Shown here: piece by piece, positions 27,280 to 35,500 of the stretch
How positions within the stretch are numbered: the stretch's first letter is position 1
How the letters are laid out: the number at the start of each line of letters is the position of its first letter
NCBI GenBank assembly: GCA_026004195.1
Contig: BPIQ01000004.1
Location: 1-40,922, forward strand
Direction: 5' to 3'
Source: Candidatus Binatia bacterium
GTDB lineage: Bacteria; Desulfobacterota; Binatia; HRBIN30; BPIQ01
DNA length: 40,922 nucleotides
Notes under the pieces: generated by a model
The model's database searches: none
What the model was told of the DNA's origin: nothing
What the model saw: the letters and a program-made list of their open reading frames with translations, nothing else
Made by a program: the position numbers and the translations under genes

Positions 27280-27308
27280 CTTATAGGGAAAACCCGCGAC
27301 TTCGGCAA
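27280..27308 (-). promoter_or_regulatory. Putative leaderless promoter for the small pilin-like ORF
   Basis: On the minus strand TTGCCG, a 17-nt spacer and TATAAG (27285-27280, 5/6). The hexamer ends 9 nt before the GTG at 27270 and no Shine-Dalgarno sequence is present. This is one of the best -10 matches in the window. Confidence 0.42.
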
Positions 27309-27371
27309 CCCGGCGGAAAGAGGGGCGTCGGCGTACCGCCGGTTGCGATCCTCCTCTGTTGCGGGCTTCTC

Positions 27372-28196
27372 GTGTCCCGAGCTTTCGGAGCCGCGGACTG
27401 GACGAGTCCCGGGTGCGGAAAGCCCGCCCTCGAGACCGGGCGCCCGCTGGAGCGGAGGCTCCTTTCCTCGGGAGGGGAGCGGGTCTTTCTTCTCGATGCC
27501 CCGGACACGCTCACCCCTGGCAAGCCGGTTCCCCTGCTTTTCGACTTCCACGGCTTCGGCCACAGTGCCCGGGGGGTCTGGAGGGTTTCCGCTTTCAGGG
27601 AAATCGCAGGACGCGAAGCTTTCCTCACCGTCTACCCCGAGGGCGAAACCGTGACCCTGCGGGGACGAACGGGCCGGGGTTGGGAGATCTTTTCCGCGGA
27701 AGGAAACCGGGACCTCGAGTTCGTCGCGCGAATGGCGGAATTTCTCGAGCGAGAGTACTGTATCGACCGCCGGCGGATGTACGCGACGGGCTTTTCCAAC
27801 GGGGGTTTTTTCTCCCTTCTGCTGGCCTGCACGATGGCGGACCGTATCGCGGCCGTCGCGCCCGTGGGGGCCGCTCTTCCGCCCGTGGCCTGCCGGCCCG
27901 CACGCGCCGTCCCGGTCCTTTTCCACCACGGGTGGGACGACGAAGTCGTGCCCGTCGCGCTCGCACGCAAAGCGCGGGACCACTGGGTCCGGCACAACGG
28001 CTGCGGTCGGCCCGAGGCGAAAAACGGTTGCGAATTCTACGCCGGCTGTCGTAATGGCGCGGAAGTGGGTTACTGCGAAGGGGAGTTCGGCCACCACTGG
28101 CCGCTGCCGGCGACCCGCCGGATCTGGGAATTTTTCCGGCGACAGAAACTCCCCGACGCCGCCGTGCCGAATCGAGAGGGGGCGAGCACACGATGA
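27372..28196 (+). CDS. PHB-depolymerase/LpqC-type secreted esterase, start unresolved
   Basis: An alpha/beta hydrolase of the extracellular polyhydroxybutyrate depolymerase/feruloyl esterase type. The oxyanion segment is FDFHGFGHS, the nucleophile is the Ser of ATGFSNGGFF, the acid is the Asp of HHGWDDEVVP, and the His is in GEFGHHWP. Several Cys suggest disulfides. The coding frame clearly extends upstream of the GTG at 27372 into a signal-peptide-like stretch (VPPVAILLCCGLLVSRAFGA, about 27330-27390), but that stretch has no in-frame ATG, GTG or TTG at its beginning. The next upstream GTG/TTG codons would add an Arg-rich segment running antisense through the small pilin-like ORF. Either a rare start codon is used, or an indel hides the true start. 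The stop codon overlaps the next ATG (ATGA). Confidence 0.75.
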   Translation: MSRAFGAADWTSPGCGKPALETGRPLERRLLSSGGERVFLLDAPDTLTPGKPVPLLFDFHGFGHSARGVWRVSAFREIAGREAFLTVYPEGETVTLRGRTGRGWEIFSAEGNRDLEFVARMAEFLEREYCIDRRRMYATGFSNGGFFSLLLACTMADRIAAVAPVGAALPPVACRPARAVPVLFHHGWDDEVVPVALARKARDHWVRHNGCGRPEAKNGCEFYAGCRNGAEVGYCEGEFGHHWPLPATRRIWEFFRRQKLPDAAVPNREGASTR

Positions 28197-29893
28197 GCGA
28201 GTTCGTGATCCGAGGGGCGGAAATCGTCGACGGAACGGGCGCGCCACGCCGCCGTGCCGACGTGAGAGTGCGCGAAGGCCGCATCGTCGAGGTCGGTAAA
28301 ATCACGGACGGAAAACGGAGCGCGGTCGACCTGGACGGTCTCGTCCTCGCGCCGGGCTTCGTCGATCTCCACACGCACTACGACTGCCAGGTCTCCTGGG
28401 ACCCCGCGCTGACGCCCTCCTGTTGGCACGGGGTCACGACGGTCGTCATGGGGAACTGCGGGTTCACGATCGCGCCCTGCAAGCCCCGGGACCGCGAGTC
28501 CGTGATCCGGATGCTGCTCTACGTGGAAGGGATGCCGACGGAAGCCTTGCGGGCGGGAATTCGCTGGGAGTGGGAGACGTTTCCACAATACCTCGAGGCC
28601 CTCGAACGATGGCGTCCGGCCTTGAACGTCGCGGCGTTCGTCGGCCACAGCGCCGTTCGCTCCTACGTGATGGGAGAAGCGGCCACCGAACGGCCGGCCA
28701 CCGAGGACGAACTCCTCGCCATGGAGAACGTCGTCCGCGAAGCCATGGAAGCCGGCGCCATCGGCTTTTCCACCTCGGAATCCCCGACCCACTTTTTCGG
28801 AGACGGCACTCCGGTGCCGAGCCGGGTCGCCCCCCGGGAAGAGTTTCGCCGGCTCGCGTCCGTGCTGCGCGAATCCGGCCGGGGCGTGGTCGAAGTGGCG
28901 CCGAAAAACCTCCTGGGGGTGGCCGAGGGAAAGCTCGAAGACCAGGCCTTCTACGCCACCGTCGCCGAAGCGAGCGGCCGCCCCGTGAGCTGGGCGCCGC
29001 TGCTCCACAATCCGTTCGAGCCCGAGGGCTGCTTGCGTGTCATCGAAGAGTCCTGGAACCTCCAGCGCCGCGGCATCCCCGTGGTACCCCAGGTGGGCTG
29101 CCGCCCCCTCGAGGTCCGGGTCTCGTTCGGTGCGAGCAGCATCGCCACCGAGAACAACCCCTACTGGAAGAAGATCGTCGCCAAAACGGACGAGGAAAAA
29201 CGCGAGCTCTTCCGGAGCCCGAACTTTCGCGAGGAGCTCCGCGCGATGTCCCGAGGGGGTGGCTGGGTAGCGGCGCTCGGGCCTTCGTGGGACGCGATCT
29301 ACCTTCGCTGGAGTCCCCTCGAAGCCCACGACCGCTGGCTCGACGCACCGCTTTCCCTCGTAGCCGAGAAACGCGGGGGCGACCCCGTGGACGCACTGCT
29401 CGACCTCGCCCTCGAGGCCGACTTCCGGTGCCAGTTCGGCATTCCGATCATGAACACGGACGAAAGGATCGTGGCGCGACTGCTGCGCCATCCGGCCGGG
29501 GTTCTGGCGCTTTCGGATGCCGGAGCTCACGTGGACACGCTTTCCGACCAGGGCTTCACGACGTATCTCCTCTCGCACTGGGTCCGCGAGCTCGGGGCAC
29601 TCGAGCTCGAAGAAGCGGTCCGGCTCCTCACGTCCGTTCCTGCGGAGCGATACGGCCTCGAGCGGCGGGGCAGGATCGCCGAGGGTTACGCCGCGGATCT
29701 CGTCGCTTTCGACCCCGCGAAGGTGGGCCTCGAGCGTACCGAACTCGTCTCGGACTTGCCCGGAGGAGCGTCGCGGCTCTTGCAGCGCGCGAGGGGAATC
29801 GAGTTCGTCTGGGTCGCCGGAGAGCTCGTCGTCCGCGCCGGCAGAGAAACCGGAGCGCGCCCCGGGAAGGTCTTGCGCGGGGGAAAAAGCTAG
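28193..29893 (+). CDS. Amidohydrolase, N-acyl-D-amino-acid deacylase type (second copy)
   Basis: A 566-residue amidohydrolase paralogous to the one at 4504-6237. Shared features are the N-terminal beta domain, HxH in VDLHTHYDCQVSWDP (H60, H62), GVTTVVMGNCGFTIAP (C89), SDAGAHVDTLSDQGF, and the closing GRIAEGYAADLVAFDP. It differs from its paralog across the middle third, so the substrates probably differ. The ATG at 28193 overlaps the esterase TGA, so the two hydrolases are translationally coupled and may act in sequence on an ester- and amide-containing compound. The substrate is not known. Confidence 0.88.
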   Translation: MSEFVIRGAEIVDGTGAPRRRADVRVREGRIVEVGKITDGKRSAVDLDGLVLAPGFVDLHTHYDCQVSWDPALTPSCWHGVTTVVMGNCGFTIAPCKPRDRESVIRMLLYVEGMPTEALRAGIRWEWETFPQYLEALERWRPALNVAAFVGHSAVRSYVMGEAATERPATEDELLAMENVVREAMEAGAIGFSTSESPTHFFGDGTPVPSRVAPREEFRRLASVLRESGRGVVEVAPKNLLGVAEGKLEDQAFYATVAEASGRPVSWAPLLHNPFEPEGCLRVIEESWNLQRRGIPVVPQVGCRPLEVRVSFGASSIATENNPYWKKIVAKTDEEKRELFRSPNFREELRAMSRGGGWVAALGPSWDAIYLRWSPLEAHDRWLDAPLSLVAEKRGGDPVDALLDLALEADFRCQFGIPIMNTDERIVARLLRHPAGVLALSDAGAHVDTLSDQGFTTYLLSHWVRELGALELEEAVRLLTSVPAERYGLERRGRIAEGYAADLVAFDPAKVGLERTELVSDLPGGASRLLQRARGIEFVWVAGELVVRAGRETGARPGKVLRGGKS

Positions 29894-29962
29894 CCCCCGA
29901 GAAAGCTCGCAGGGGACCCGAGACGCTCCGAATCGCCGGAGGTTGCGGGTTTTCCGACTTCG

Positions 29963-30805
29963 GTGCAGGATCGGCTACGCATGTTCCGAGCTCCGAGGCG
30001 CGGGTCCGAAGAGCTTCGAGATCTGTTCGCCGCCGTGGCGGGCGTCGCGACGGGTCTCTTCGCCCTTGTGATCCTCCCGGCTTCGTTGCGCGAGCTTCCG
30101 CAGCCTACCGGAAACCCGCCCGGACGCGAGGTCTCGCTCGCCCCGGACCCCGAGAGCTGGACCATCCGGGTCGACGGGTGGGTCGTGCGTTTCGGGCGTG
30201 CCGTGGAAGGCCTTTTCCGATCGCCGGCCCCCCGGGGACACGCGGAGGCTCTGTCCCCTTTCGACCCCCTTCTCCGCTACCACGCCCGGCGTTCGGGCTT
30301 CGACTGGAGGCTTCTCGCCGCGCTGGTCTTCGAGGAATCGCGCTTCGACCCCGAAGCCGAAAGTGACAAGGGCGCCTACGGGCTCATGCAGGTGAGGTCC
30401 GTGGCTGCCGAGGAAGTGGGAGTGGAAGACTTCCGCAGTCCGGCCGGCAACATCGAAGCCGGGACGCAGTACCTGAAACGGCTTTCCGAACGCTTCCGGC
30501 GGGCTCGCGGACGGCAGCGCCTCGCTCTCGTGCTGGCCGCGTACCACATGGGTCCCGCGCATCTCGAAGACGCGCAGAAGCTCGCCGAGCGGCTGGGGTT
30601 CGACCCCTGGCGGTGGGACCATTCGCTCGAGCTGGTTCTTCCCCTCCTGGAAGAGCCGCGTTTTTACTCCCGGCTACCCCACGGATACGCGAAAGGCCGG
30701 CTCACGGTGCGTTACGTGTCCCGCATTCTCGACCGGTACGACTACTACCGGGATCGCACCGACCTGCCGGCCCACGACGATCAGGCGGCCTCGGCCAGCG
30801 GGTAG
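29963..30805 (+). CDS. Lytic transglycosylase, SLT domain
   Basis: A 280-residue membrane-anchored murein lytic transglycosylase that cleaves peptidoglycan with formation of 1,6-anhydroMurNAc. One N-terminal hydrophobic segment (about residues 22-41) is followed by the SLT domain: [10 protein letters not shown] with catalytic E125, [19 protein letters not shown] and [10 protein letters not shown]. The C-terminal [12 protein letters not shown] matches Slt/MltE-type ends. The GTG at 29963 gives the longest fitting start; the ATG at 29981 is a good alternative. It overlaps the convergent clpB gene by 25 bp. The proximity to the shape operon (25 kb) is suggestive but not an operon link. Confidence 0.9.
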   Translation: MQDRLRMFRAPRRGSEELRDLFAAVAGVATGLFALVILPASLRELPQPTGNPPGREVSLAPDPESWTIRVDGWVVRFGRAVEGLFRSPAPRGHAEALSPFDPLLRYHARRSGFDWRLLAALVFEESRFDPEAESDKGAYGLMQVRSVAAEEVGVEDFRSPAGNIEAGTQYLKRLSERFRRARGRQRLALVLAAYHMGPAHLEDAQKLAERLGFDPWRWDHSLELVLPLLEEPRFYSRLPHGYAKGRLTVRYVSRILDRYDYYRDRTDLPAHDDQAASASG

Positions 30806-33396
30806 GACTCGAAGACGAGCTGCCCTCCGCGGTAGTCGACGACCACGCGGCTGTTCTCCCGAATCTCGCCCGCGAGGAGCTTTCGTCCGAGGACCGTCTC
30901 GAGCTCCTTCTGCAGCACCCGCTTGAGCGGGCGGGCACCGTAGACGGGGTCGTACCCGATCTCCGCCACATGATCGCGTGCCGCATCCGTGAGCTCGAGC
31001 TCGATGTGCCGGTCGGCGAGTCGCGCGCGGATTCGCTCGAGCTGGATGTCCACGATCTTGCGGAGCTCCTCCCGGCCCAGGGCATGGAAGACCAGGATTT
31101 CGTCGAGTCGGTTCAGGAACTCGGGCCGGAAGAACTGGCGGACGGCTTCGAGGACCTCTTGCTTCATCCTCTCGTAGGCTTCGGGATCCGTGCCGCCGCG
31201 GTAGTTCAGGATGAGGTGGCTTCCGATGTTCGACGTCATGATGACCACCGTGTTCTTGAAGTCCACGGTACGCCCGTGCCCGTCCGTGAGCCGACCGTCG
31301 TCGAGGATCTGCAGCAGGATGTTGAAGACGTCGTGGTGGGCCTTTTCCACCTCGTCGAAGAGGATCACCGAGTACGGGCGACGCCGGATGGCTTCGGTGA
31401 GCTGCCCGCCCTCCTCGTAGCCGACGTAGCCCGGCGGAGCCCCGATCAGGCGGGCCACCGTGTGCTTTTCCATGTACTCCGACATGTCGATCCGGACCAT
31501 GGCCCGCTCGTCGTCGAAGAGAAACTCGGCGAGCGCGCGAGCGAGCTCCGTCTTTCCGACTCCGGTCGGCCCGAGGAAGAGGAACGAGCCGATGGGGCGG
31601 TTCGGGTCCTTGAGCCCGGACCGAGCCCGGATGATGGCGTCCGCGACCGCGCGGACCGCCTCGTCCTGTCCCACGACCCGCCGGTGGAGGTGCTCCTCGA
31701 GGTGCAAGAGCTTCTGCACCTCGCCTTCCATGAGCTTGGAGACGGGAATGCCGGTCCAGCGCGCCACGACCTCGGCGATGTCCTCCTCGTCCACCTCCTC
31801 TTTGACGAGCCTCTGCCCTTCCGCCGAGAGCGCCTTCTCGGCCTCGGCGAGCTCCTTCTCGAGCTGGACGAGCGTCCCGTATTTCAGCTCGGCCACACGG
31901 TTGAGGTCGTACTGACGCTCGGCCTGTTCGATGGCGACCTTGGTCTCCTCGATGCGCCGCCGAAGCTCCCGGAGCTTTCCGATCGCCGCTTTTTCGGCCT
32001 CCCAGCGGGCCCGGAGCTGCTCGGCCTGCTCCTTGAGAGCGGCGAGCTCCTTCTCGAGCTTCTCGAGCCGCTGCCGCGAGGCCGCGTCCGTTTCCTTGCG
32101 AAGCGCCTCTCGCTCGATCTCGAGCTGCATCACGCGACGCGACACCTCGTCGAGCTCGACGGGCATGGAGTCGATCTCGGCCCGGAGCTTGGCGCAGGCC
32201 TCGTCGACCAGGTCGATGGCCTTGTCCGGGAGGTAGCGGTCGCTGATGTAGCGATTCGAGAGAACCGCGGCCGTCACGAGAGCGGCATCGCGGATCCTCA
32301 CGCCGTGGTGCACCTCGTACCGCTCGCGGAGCCCCCGGAGGATGGAGATCGTGTCCTCCACGGTCGGCTCCTTCACGTAGATGGGCTGGAAACGCCGCTC
32401 GAGTGCGGCGTCTTTCTCGATGTATTTCCGGTACTCGTCGAGAGTCGTGGCTCCGATGCAGTGGAGCTCTCCCCGCGCGAGCATGGGCTTGAGCAGGTTG
32501 CTCGCGTCCATGGCACCTTCTGCCGCCCCCGCCCCCACGACCGTGTGGAGCTCGTCGATGAAGAGGATGACCTCGCCTTGCGACTCCTGGATTTCCTTCA
32601 GCACCGCCTTCAGCCGCTCCTCGAACTCTCCCCGGAACTTGGCACCCGCGATGAGCGCTCCCATGTCGAGGGCCACCACGCGCTTGTTCTTGAGCCCCTC
32701 GGGGACGTCGTTCCGGACGATGCGCTGGGCCAACCCCTCCACGATGGCCGTCTTCCCGACGCCGGGCTCCCCGATGAGCACGGGATTGTTCTTGGTCCGG
32801 CGGGAAAGGACCTGGATCACGCGACGGATCTCCTCGTCGCGGCCGATCACGGGGTCGAGCTTCCCCTGGGCGGCGAGCTTCGTGAGGTCGCGCCCGTACC
32901 GTTCGAGCGCCTGGTAGGTCACTTCCGGATTGGGGCTCGTCACCCTCTGGTGGCCCCGCACCTTGCGGAGCGCCTGCATGAGCGCTTCGCGCGTGAGACC
33001 CTGCTGTCGCAGCAGCGCACCGGCCTTTTCCTTGTCGTCGGCGATGGCGAGCAGGATGTGCTCCACGCTCACGTACTCGTCCTTGAGGGCCTTGGCCTCG
33101 TCTTCCGCCTTGGTGAGAACCCGGTTGAGCCGGTGCGTGACGTAGACCCGATCGGGACCGGCGGCGGGTCCCGTCACCTGGGGAATCCGCTCGAGCTCCC
33201 GTTCGAGCCCCTCCCGCAGGAGCGGGACGTTCACGCCCGCGGCCTGAAGGATGGGCGTCGCGAGGCCGTCGGGCTGGTCGAGGAGCGCGAGCAAAAGATG
33301 CTCGACGTCGATCCCCTGGTGGTTGCGGCGCGTCGCGATACCCTGCGCCGCGCGCAACGCCTCCTGGGACTTTTCCGTGAAGCGGGCGAGATCCAT
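30781..33396 (-). CDS. clpB: ATP-dependent disaggregase ClpB
   Basis: An 871-residue Hsp100 chaperone that threads and refolds aggregated proteins with DnaK. It has the N-terminal Clp_N repeat domain (1-150), the first AAA+ module with Walker [10 protein letters not shown], and the ClpB-specific coiled-coil middle domain (about residues 400-530). The second AAA+ module has Walker [10 protein letters not shown] and sensor/arginine motifs, followed by the C-terminal D2-small domain. The ATG at 33396 has an AAGGAGA ribosome site; the open frame continues upstream but without homology. It is divergent from a zinc-ribbon gene across a 266-bp gap. There is no dnaK or grpE nearby. Confidence 0.96.
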   Translation of the reverse strand: MDLARFTEKSQEALRAAQGIATRRNHQGIDVEHLLLALLDQPDGLATPILQAAGVNVPLLREGLERELERIPQVTGPAAGPDRVYVTHRLNRVLTKAEDEAKALKDEYVSVEHILLAIADDKEKAGALLRQQGLTREALMQALRKVRGHQRVTSPNPEVTYQALERYGRDLTKLAAQGKLDPVIGRDEEIRRVIQVLSRRTKNNPVLIGEPGVGKTAIVEGLAQRIVRNDVPEGLKNKRVVALDMGALIAGAKFRGEFEERLKAVLKEIQESQGEVILFIDELHTVVGAGAAEGAMDASNLLKPMLARGELHCIGATTLDEYRKYIEKDAALERRFQPIYVKEPTVEDTISILRGLRERYEVHHGVRIRDAALVTAAVLSNRYISDRYLPDKAIDLVDEACAKLRAEIDSMPVELDEVSRRVMQLEIEREALRKETDAASRQRLEKLEKELAALKEQAEQLRARWEAEKAAIGKLRELRRRIEETKVAIEQAERQYDLNRVAELKYGTLVQLEKELAEAEKALSAEGQRLVKEEVDEEDIAEVVARWTGIPVSKLMEGEVQKLLHLEEHLHRRVVGQDEAVRAVADAIIRARSGLKDPNRPIGSFLFLGPTGVGKTELARALAEFLFDDERAMVRIDMSEYMEKHTVARLIGAPPGYVGYEEGGQLTEAIRRRPYSVILFDEVEKAHHDVFNILLQILDDGRLTDGHGRTVDFKNTVVIMTSNIGSHLILNYRGGTDPEAYERMKQEVLEAVRQFFRPEFLNRLDEILVFHALGREELRKIVDIQLERIRARLADRHIELELTDAARDHVAEIGYDPVYGARPLKRVLQKELETVLGRKLLAGEIRENSRVVVDYRGGQLVFESYPLAEAA

Positions 33397-33431
33397 GCTT
33401 CGTCTCCTTATGGCGAAAAACTCGTTCGCAG

Positions 33432-33458
33432 ATTTAACCACGATCGGGCGCGCTTCAA
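33432..33458 (-). promoter_or_regulatory. Candidate clpB promoter
   Basis: On the minus strand TTGAAG (33458-33453), a 15-nt spacer and TTAAAT (33437-33432). The -35 resembles both sigma70 (TTGACA) and sigma32 (CTTGAA) boxes; the -10 does not have the CCCCAT heat-shock form. The leader would be about 30 nt. There is no CIRCE element in the 266-bp gap. Confidence 0.3.
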
Positions 33459-33597
33459 CCCGAAGGACCGACCGGGCATTTCCCCCTTCACGCGCTGCGG
33501 ACCGAGGGCCGAGCCCCGCTGGCCGGGGGAAGGACGTCGGGTTGCCGGCGCACGCCTCTTCCCTCCCCGGGGCGAACGGCACGTCGGGGGGCCGTCG

Positions 33598-33627
33598 TTG
33601 ACAGGCCCCCTGCCCCGTGCCTAAAGG
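33598..33627 (+). promoter_or_regulatory. Putative promoter for the zinc-ribbon gene
   Basis: A perfect TTGACA at 33598-33603 and TAAAGG starting 18 nt later. A GGAGGAGGG ribosome site follows at about 33642-33650, before the ATG at 33663. A perfect -35 is rare in this GC-rich window. Confidence 0.42.
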
Positions 33628-33662
33628 ATGGGCGCCCGGAGTGGAGGAGGGCACGCCGACCC

Positions 33663-34016
33663 ATGGCCGACGACGAAAAGGACCGACTGGGCGACAAGCT
33701 ACGAGACGTCGAGCGGGCTCGCGAAGATCTCTACTTCGCCGAGCGCGACCGGGAGCTCATCGCCAAGCTCCGTCAGGCCAAGGAAAAGGAACAGGAAGAG
33801 ACTCTCAAGGAGCTTGCCAAGCGCCGCTGTCCCAAGTGCGGCGAAAGGCTCCTGGAACGCACCCTCCACCAGGTCACCGTGGAAGAGTGCCCCTCGTGCC
33901 AGGGGCTCTGGCTCGACCACGGGGAGCTCGAGCACATCCTCGAGCGCAGCAAGGAAAGCCTAGGATACTTCGGCGAGTGGCTCCGGCGCTGGCTCGGAGG
34001 CGAGCGGGACTCCTGA
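33663..34016 (+). CDS. TFIIB-type zinc-ribbon protein
   Basis: A 117-residue protein with one zinc ribbon of the zf-TFIIB family: [10 protein letters not shown] then [20 protein letters not shown] (C-x2-C and C-x2-C, followed by the conserved LWLDxGEL). A charged helical N-terminus (residues 1-52) precedes it and a Trp-rich tail ([12 protein letters not shown]) follows. Proteins of this type are common and their function is not established. It has its own promoter-like element, opposite to clpB. The 103 bp after its stop codon to the next gene contain no clear terminator. Confidence 0.85.
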   Translation: MADDEKDRLGDKLRDVERAREDLYFAERDRELIAKLRQAKEKEQEETLKELAKRRCPKCGERLLERTLHQVTVEECPSCQGLWLDHGELEHILERSKESLGYFGEWLRRWLGGERDS

Positions 34017-34119
34017 AGCGTACCGGGCTCCCGTACGCGGTGCCTTCCCCACGGTGCGAAGCCAGCCCGGACGAGCGGGGAGCGCACCTCCGCCCCCCGC
34101 ACGCCGGGACGCGGTCCAC

Positions 34120-35421
34120 TCAGTCCCCGAACTGCATCAGGTTGTGCAGCGTGAAGAAATCGTCGGGGAACTTGCGCTCGATGTACTGCGAGCTGTAGCG
34201 GCCCGCGAGGCAAGCGCGGTTCGTCTTGTCGTTGACGCCGACGACCATGTTCTGCGTCACCGTCTTGAACGAGCCGTCGTCGTTCGTCGAGAAGTGGTAG
34301 GCGCAGGCGGCGTTGTAGAAGTACTCCCCCGCCCGGTTGTGGACGAGCTTCCACCAGATCCGGTACATGTCTTTGTCCATGTACATCGTCACCTTGCCGA
34401 AGTTGTAGTAGGGGTCTTCGGACTGTCCCTCGAGAATCCACACGGGACGGGGAACCAGGACGAGGTTCTCGACGACGAGCCACGGAATTCCCTTCGCCCC
34501 GGGCGTTTCGTAGACGGCTCGGAAGTACGGAATGTCCACCTCGGCGCGGGTGGGTGAGATCCACCGCTGCTTCAGGGGCTCCGGAGAGAGAACGGGAGCC
34601 AGGATGCGGCCTTCGCCGACGAGCTTCCACTTGTAGTACTCCGTCTTTCCCCCGTAGCAGTTGAGGTCGTCGGCGAAAATGTCGAGGCCCGCGACGGGAT
34701 CGGAGCGCGTCGCGGCGTTCACCTTTCGGATCCGCCGGGTGGCGGGCACGTAGAACCACGCCTGGTCCTGCGAGTACCAGTCGTTGAAGCGCTTCGAAAG
34801 CCCGGCGACGCCGTCCACGTCCTGCGGCTCGATCAGGTGGCTGATGCCCGCCGACCGGAGGTTCTCGGGGTTCGGGAGCGGGCCGCTGTGTCGCCCGAAG
34901 TACGACACGCCGTGGAGGGAGAGTTTGAGTCGCTTGAATTCACCCCCCGTGTCGATTCCGTTGAGCGTGATCGTCGCTCCTGCGCCCTCGTTCATCCCGT
35001 TGGCCGCCGTGAAATTCCAGGCCGCCTTGCAGCCTGCCATGGGATCGTCGGGGTCGATCTTCGGGAACGGGAACCCGAAGTAGAAGTCCGGCATCTTCCC
35101 GGTCTTCACGTCCTTGAGCCCGCAGGTCTCGGGATCCACGTCGTACTTGCCCTCGTTCGCTTCGGTGGCTTCCCAGAACCTCTGCGAGTAGTTCTGCTTG
35201 AACTTTTCCGGGTCGACGGGCTGCACGCGGAACCAGTAATCTCCGTCCCGGACCCGTTTGAGCACGACGTCGGGCAGGAGACCCTCGGCCTGTTGCCAGT
35301 TGTTCTGATCCAGAATCCAGGGCTCGAGTTTTTCTTCCCCCTGCACCGCCGCTCCCGCCCCGAGGCCCCAGACTACGACGGCGATCGTGACCCACCGGAG
35401 AGGAGTGCTCGTACGTTCCAT
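34120..35421 (-). CDS. DUF1329 outer-membrane-associated protein (copy A)
   Basis: A 433-residue exported protein of the DUF1329 family, related to the LolA/LolB-like beta fold used for lipid transport. A signal peptide (residues 1-28, WVTIAVVVWGLGAGAAVQG) has no lipobox Cys. The mature part begins with EEKLEPWILDQNNWQQAEGL. It is strongly similar to the second DUF1329 protein at 37631-38944 over the whole length, including the PETCGLKDVKTGKMPDFYFG segment. It is the last gene of the RND-DUF1329-DUF1302-DUF1329 cluster. Families of this kind are found beside RND exporters and are thought to move hydrophobic compounds to the outer membrane; the cargo is not known. Confidence 0.9.
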   Translation of the reverse strand: MERTSTPLRWVTIAVVVWGLGAGAAVQGEEKLEPWILDQNNWQQAEGLLPDVVLKRVRDGDYWFRVQPVDPEKFKQNYSQRFWEATEANEGKYDVDPETCGLKDVKTGKMPDFYFGFPFPKIDPDDPMAGCKAAWNFTAANGMNEGAGATITLNGIDTGGEFKRLKLSLHGVSYFGRHSGPLPNPENLRSAGISHLIEPQDVDGVAGLSKRFNDWYSQDQAWFYVPATRRIRKVNAATRSDPVAGLDIFADDLNCYGGKTEYYKWKLVGEGRILAPVLSPEPLKQRWISPTRAEVDIPYFRAVYETPGAKGIPWLVVENLVLVPRPVWILEGQSEDPYYNFGKVTMYMDKDMYRIWWKLVHNRAGEYFYNAACAYHFSTNDDGSFKTVTQNMVVGVNDKTNRACLAGRYSSQYIERKFPDDFFTLHNLMQFGD

Positions 35422-35500
35422 GGTTTTCGCTTTCCTCCGTTTTTTCCTTTCGTGACGGCGATTCCGCCTTCCCGCCGGTTGCGACCTCTCCCTTCGAACC

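Noticed and set aside
30613-33624. 1003-codon plus-strand frame opposite clpB
   Set aside because: It is antisense to an unmistakable ClpB, with no recognisable domain and biased His/Glu/Leu composition.
34017-34119. Intrinsic terminator between the zinc-ribbon gene and the DUF1329 gene
   Set aside because: The GTACCGGG/CCCGTAC arms pair imperfectly around a 2-nt loop and no T tract follows.
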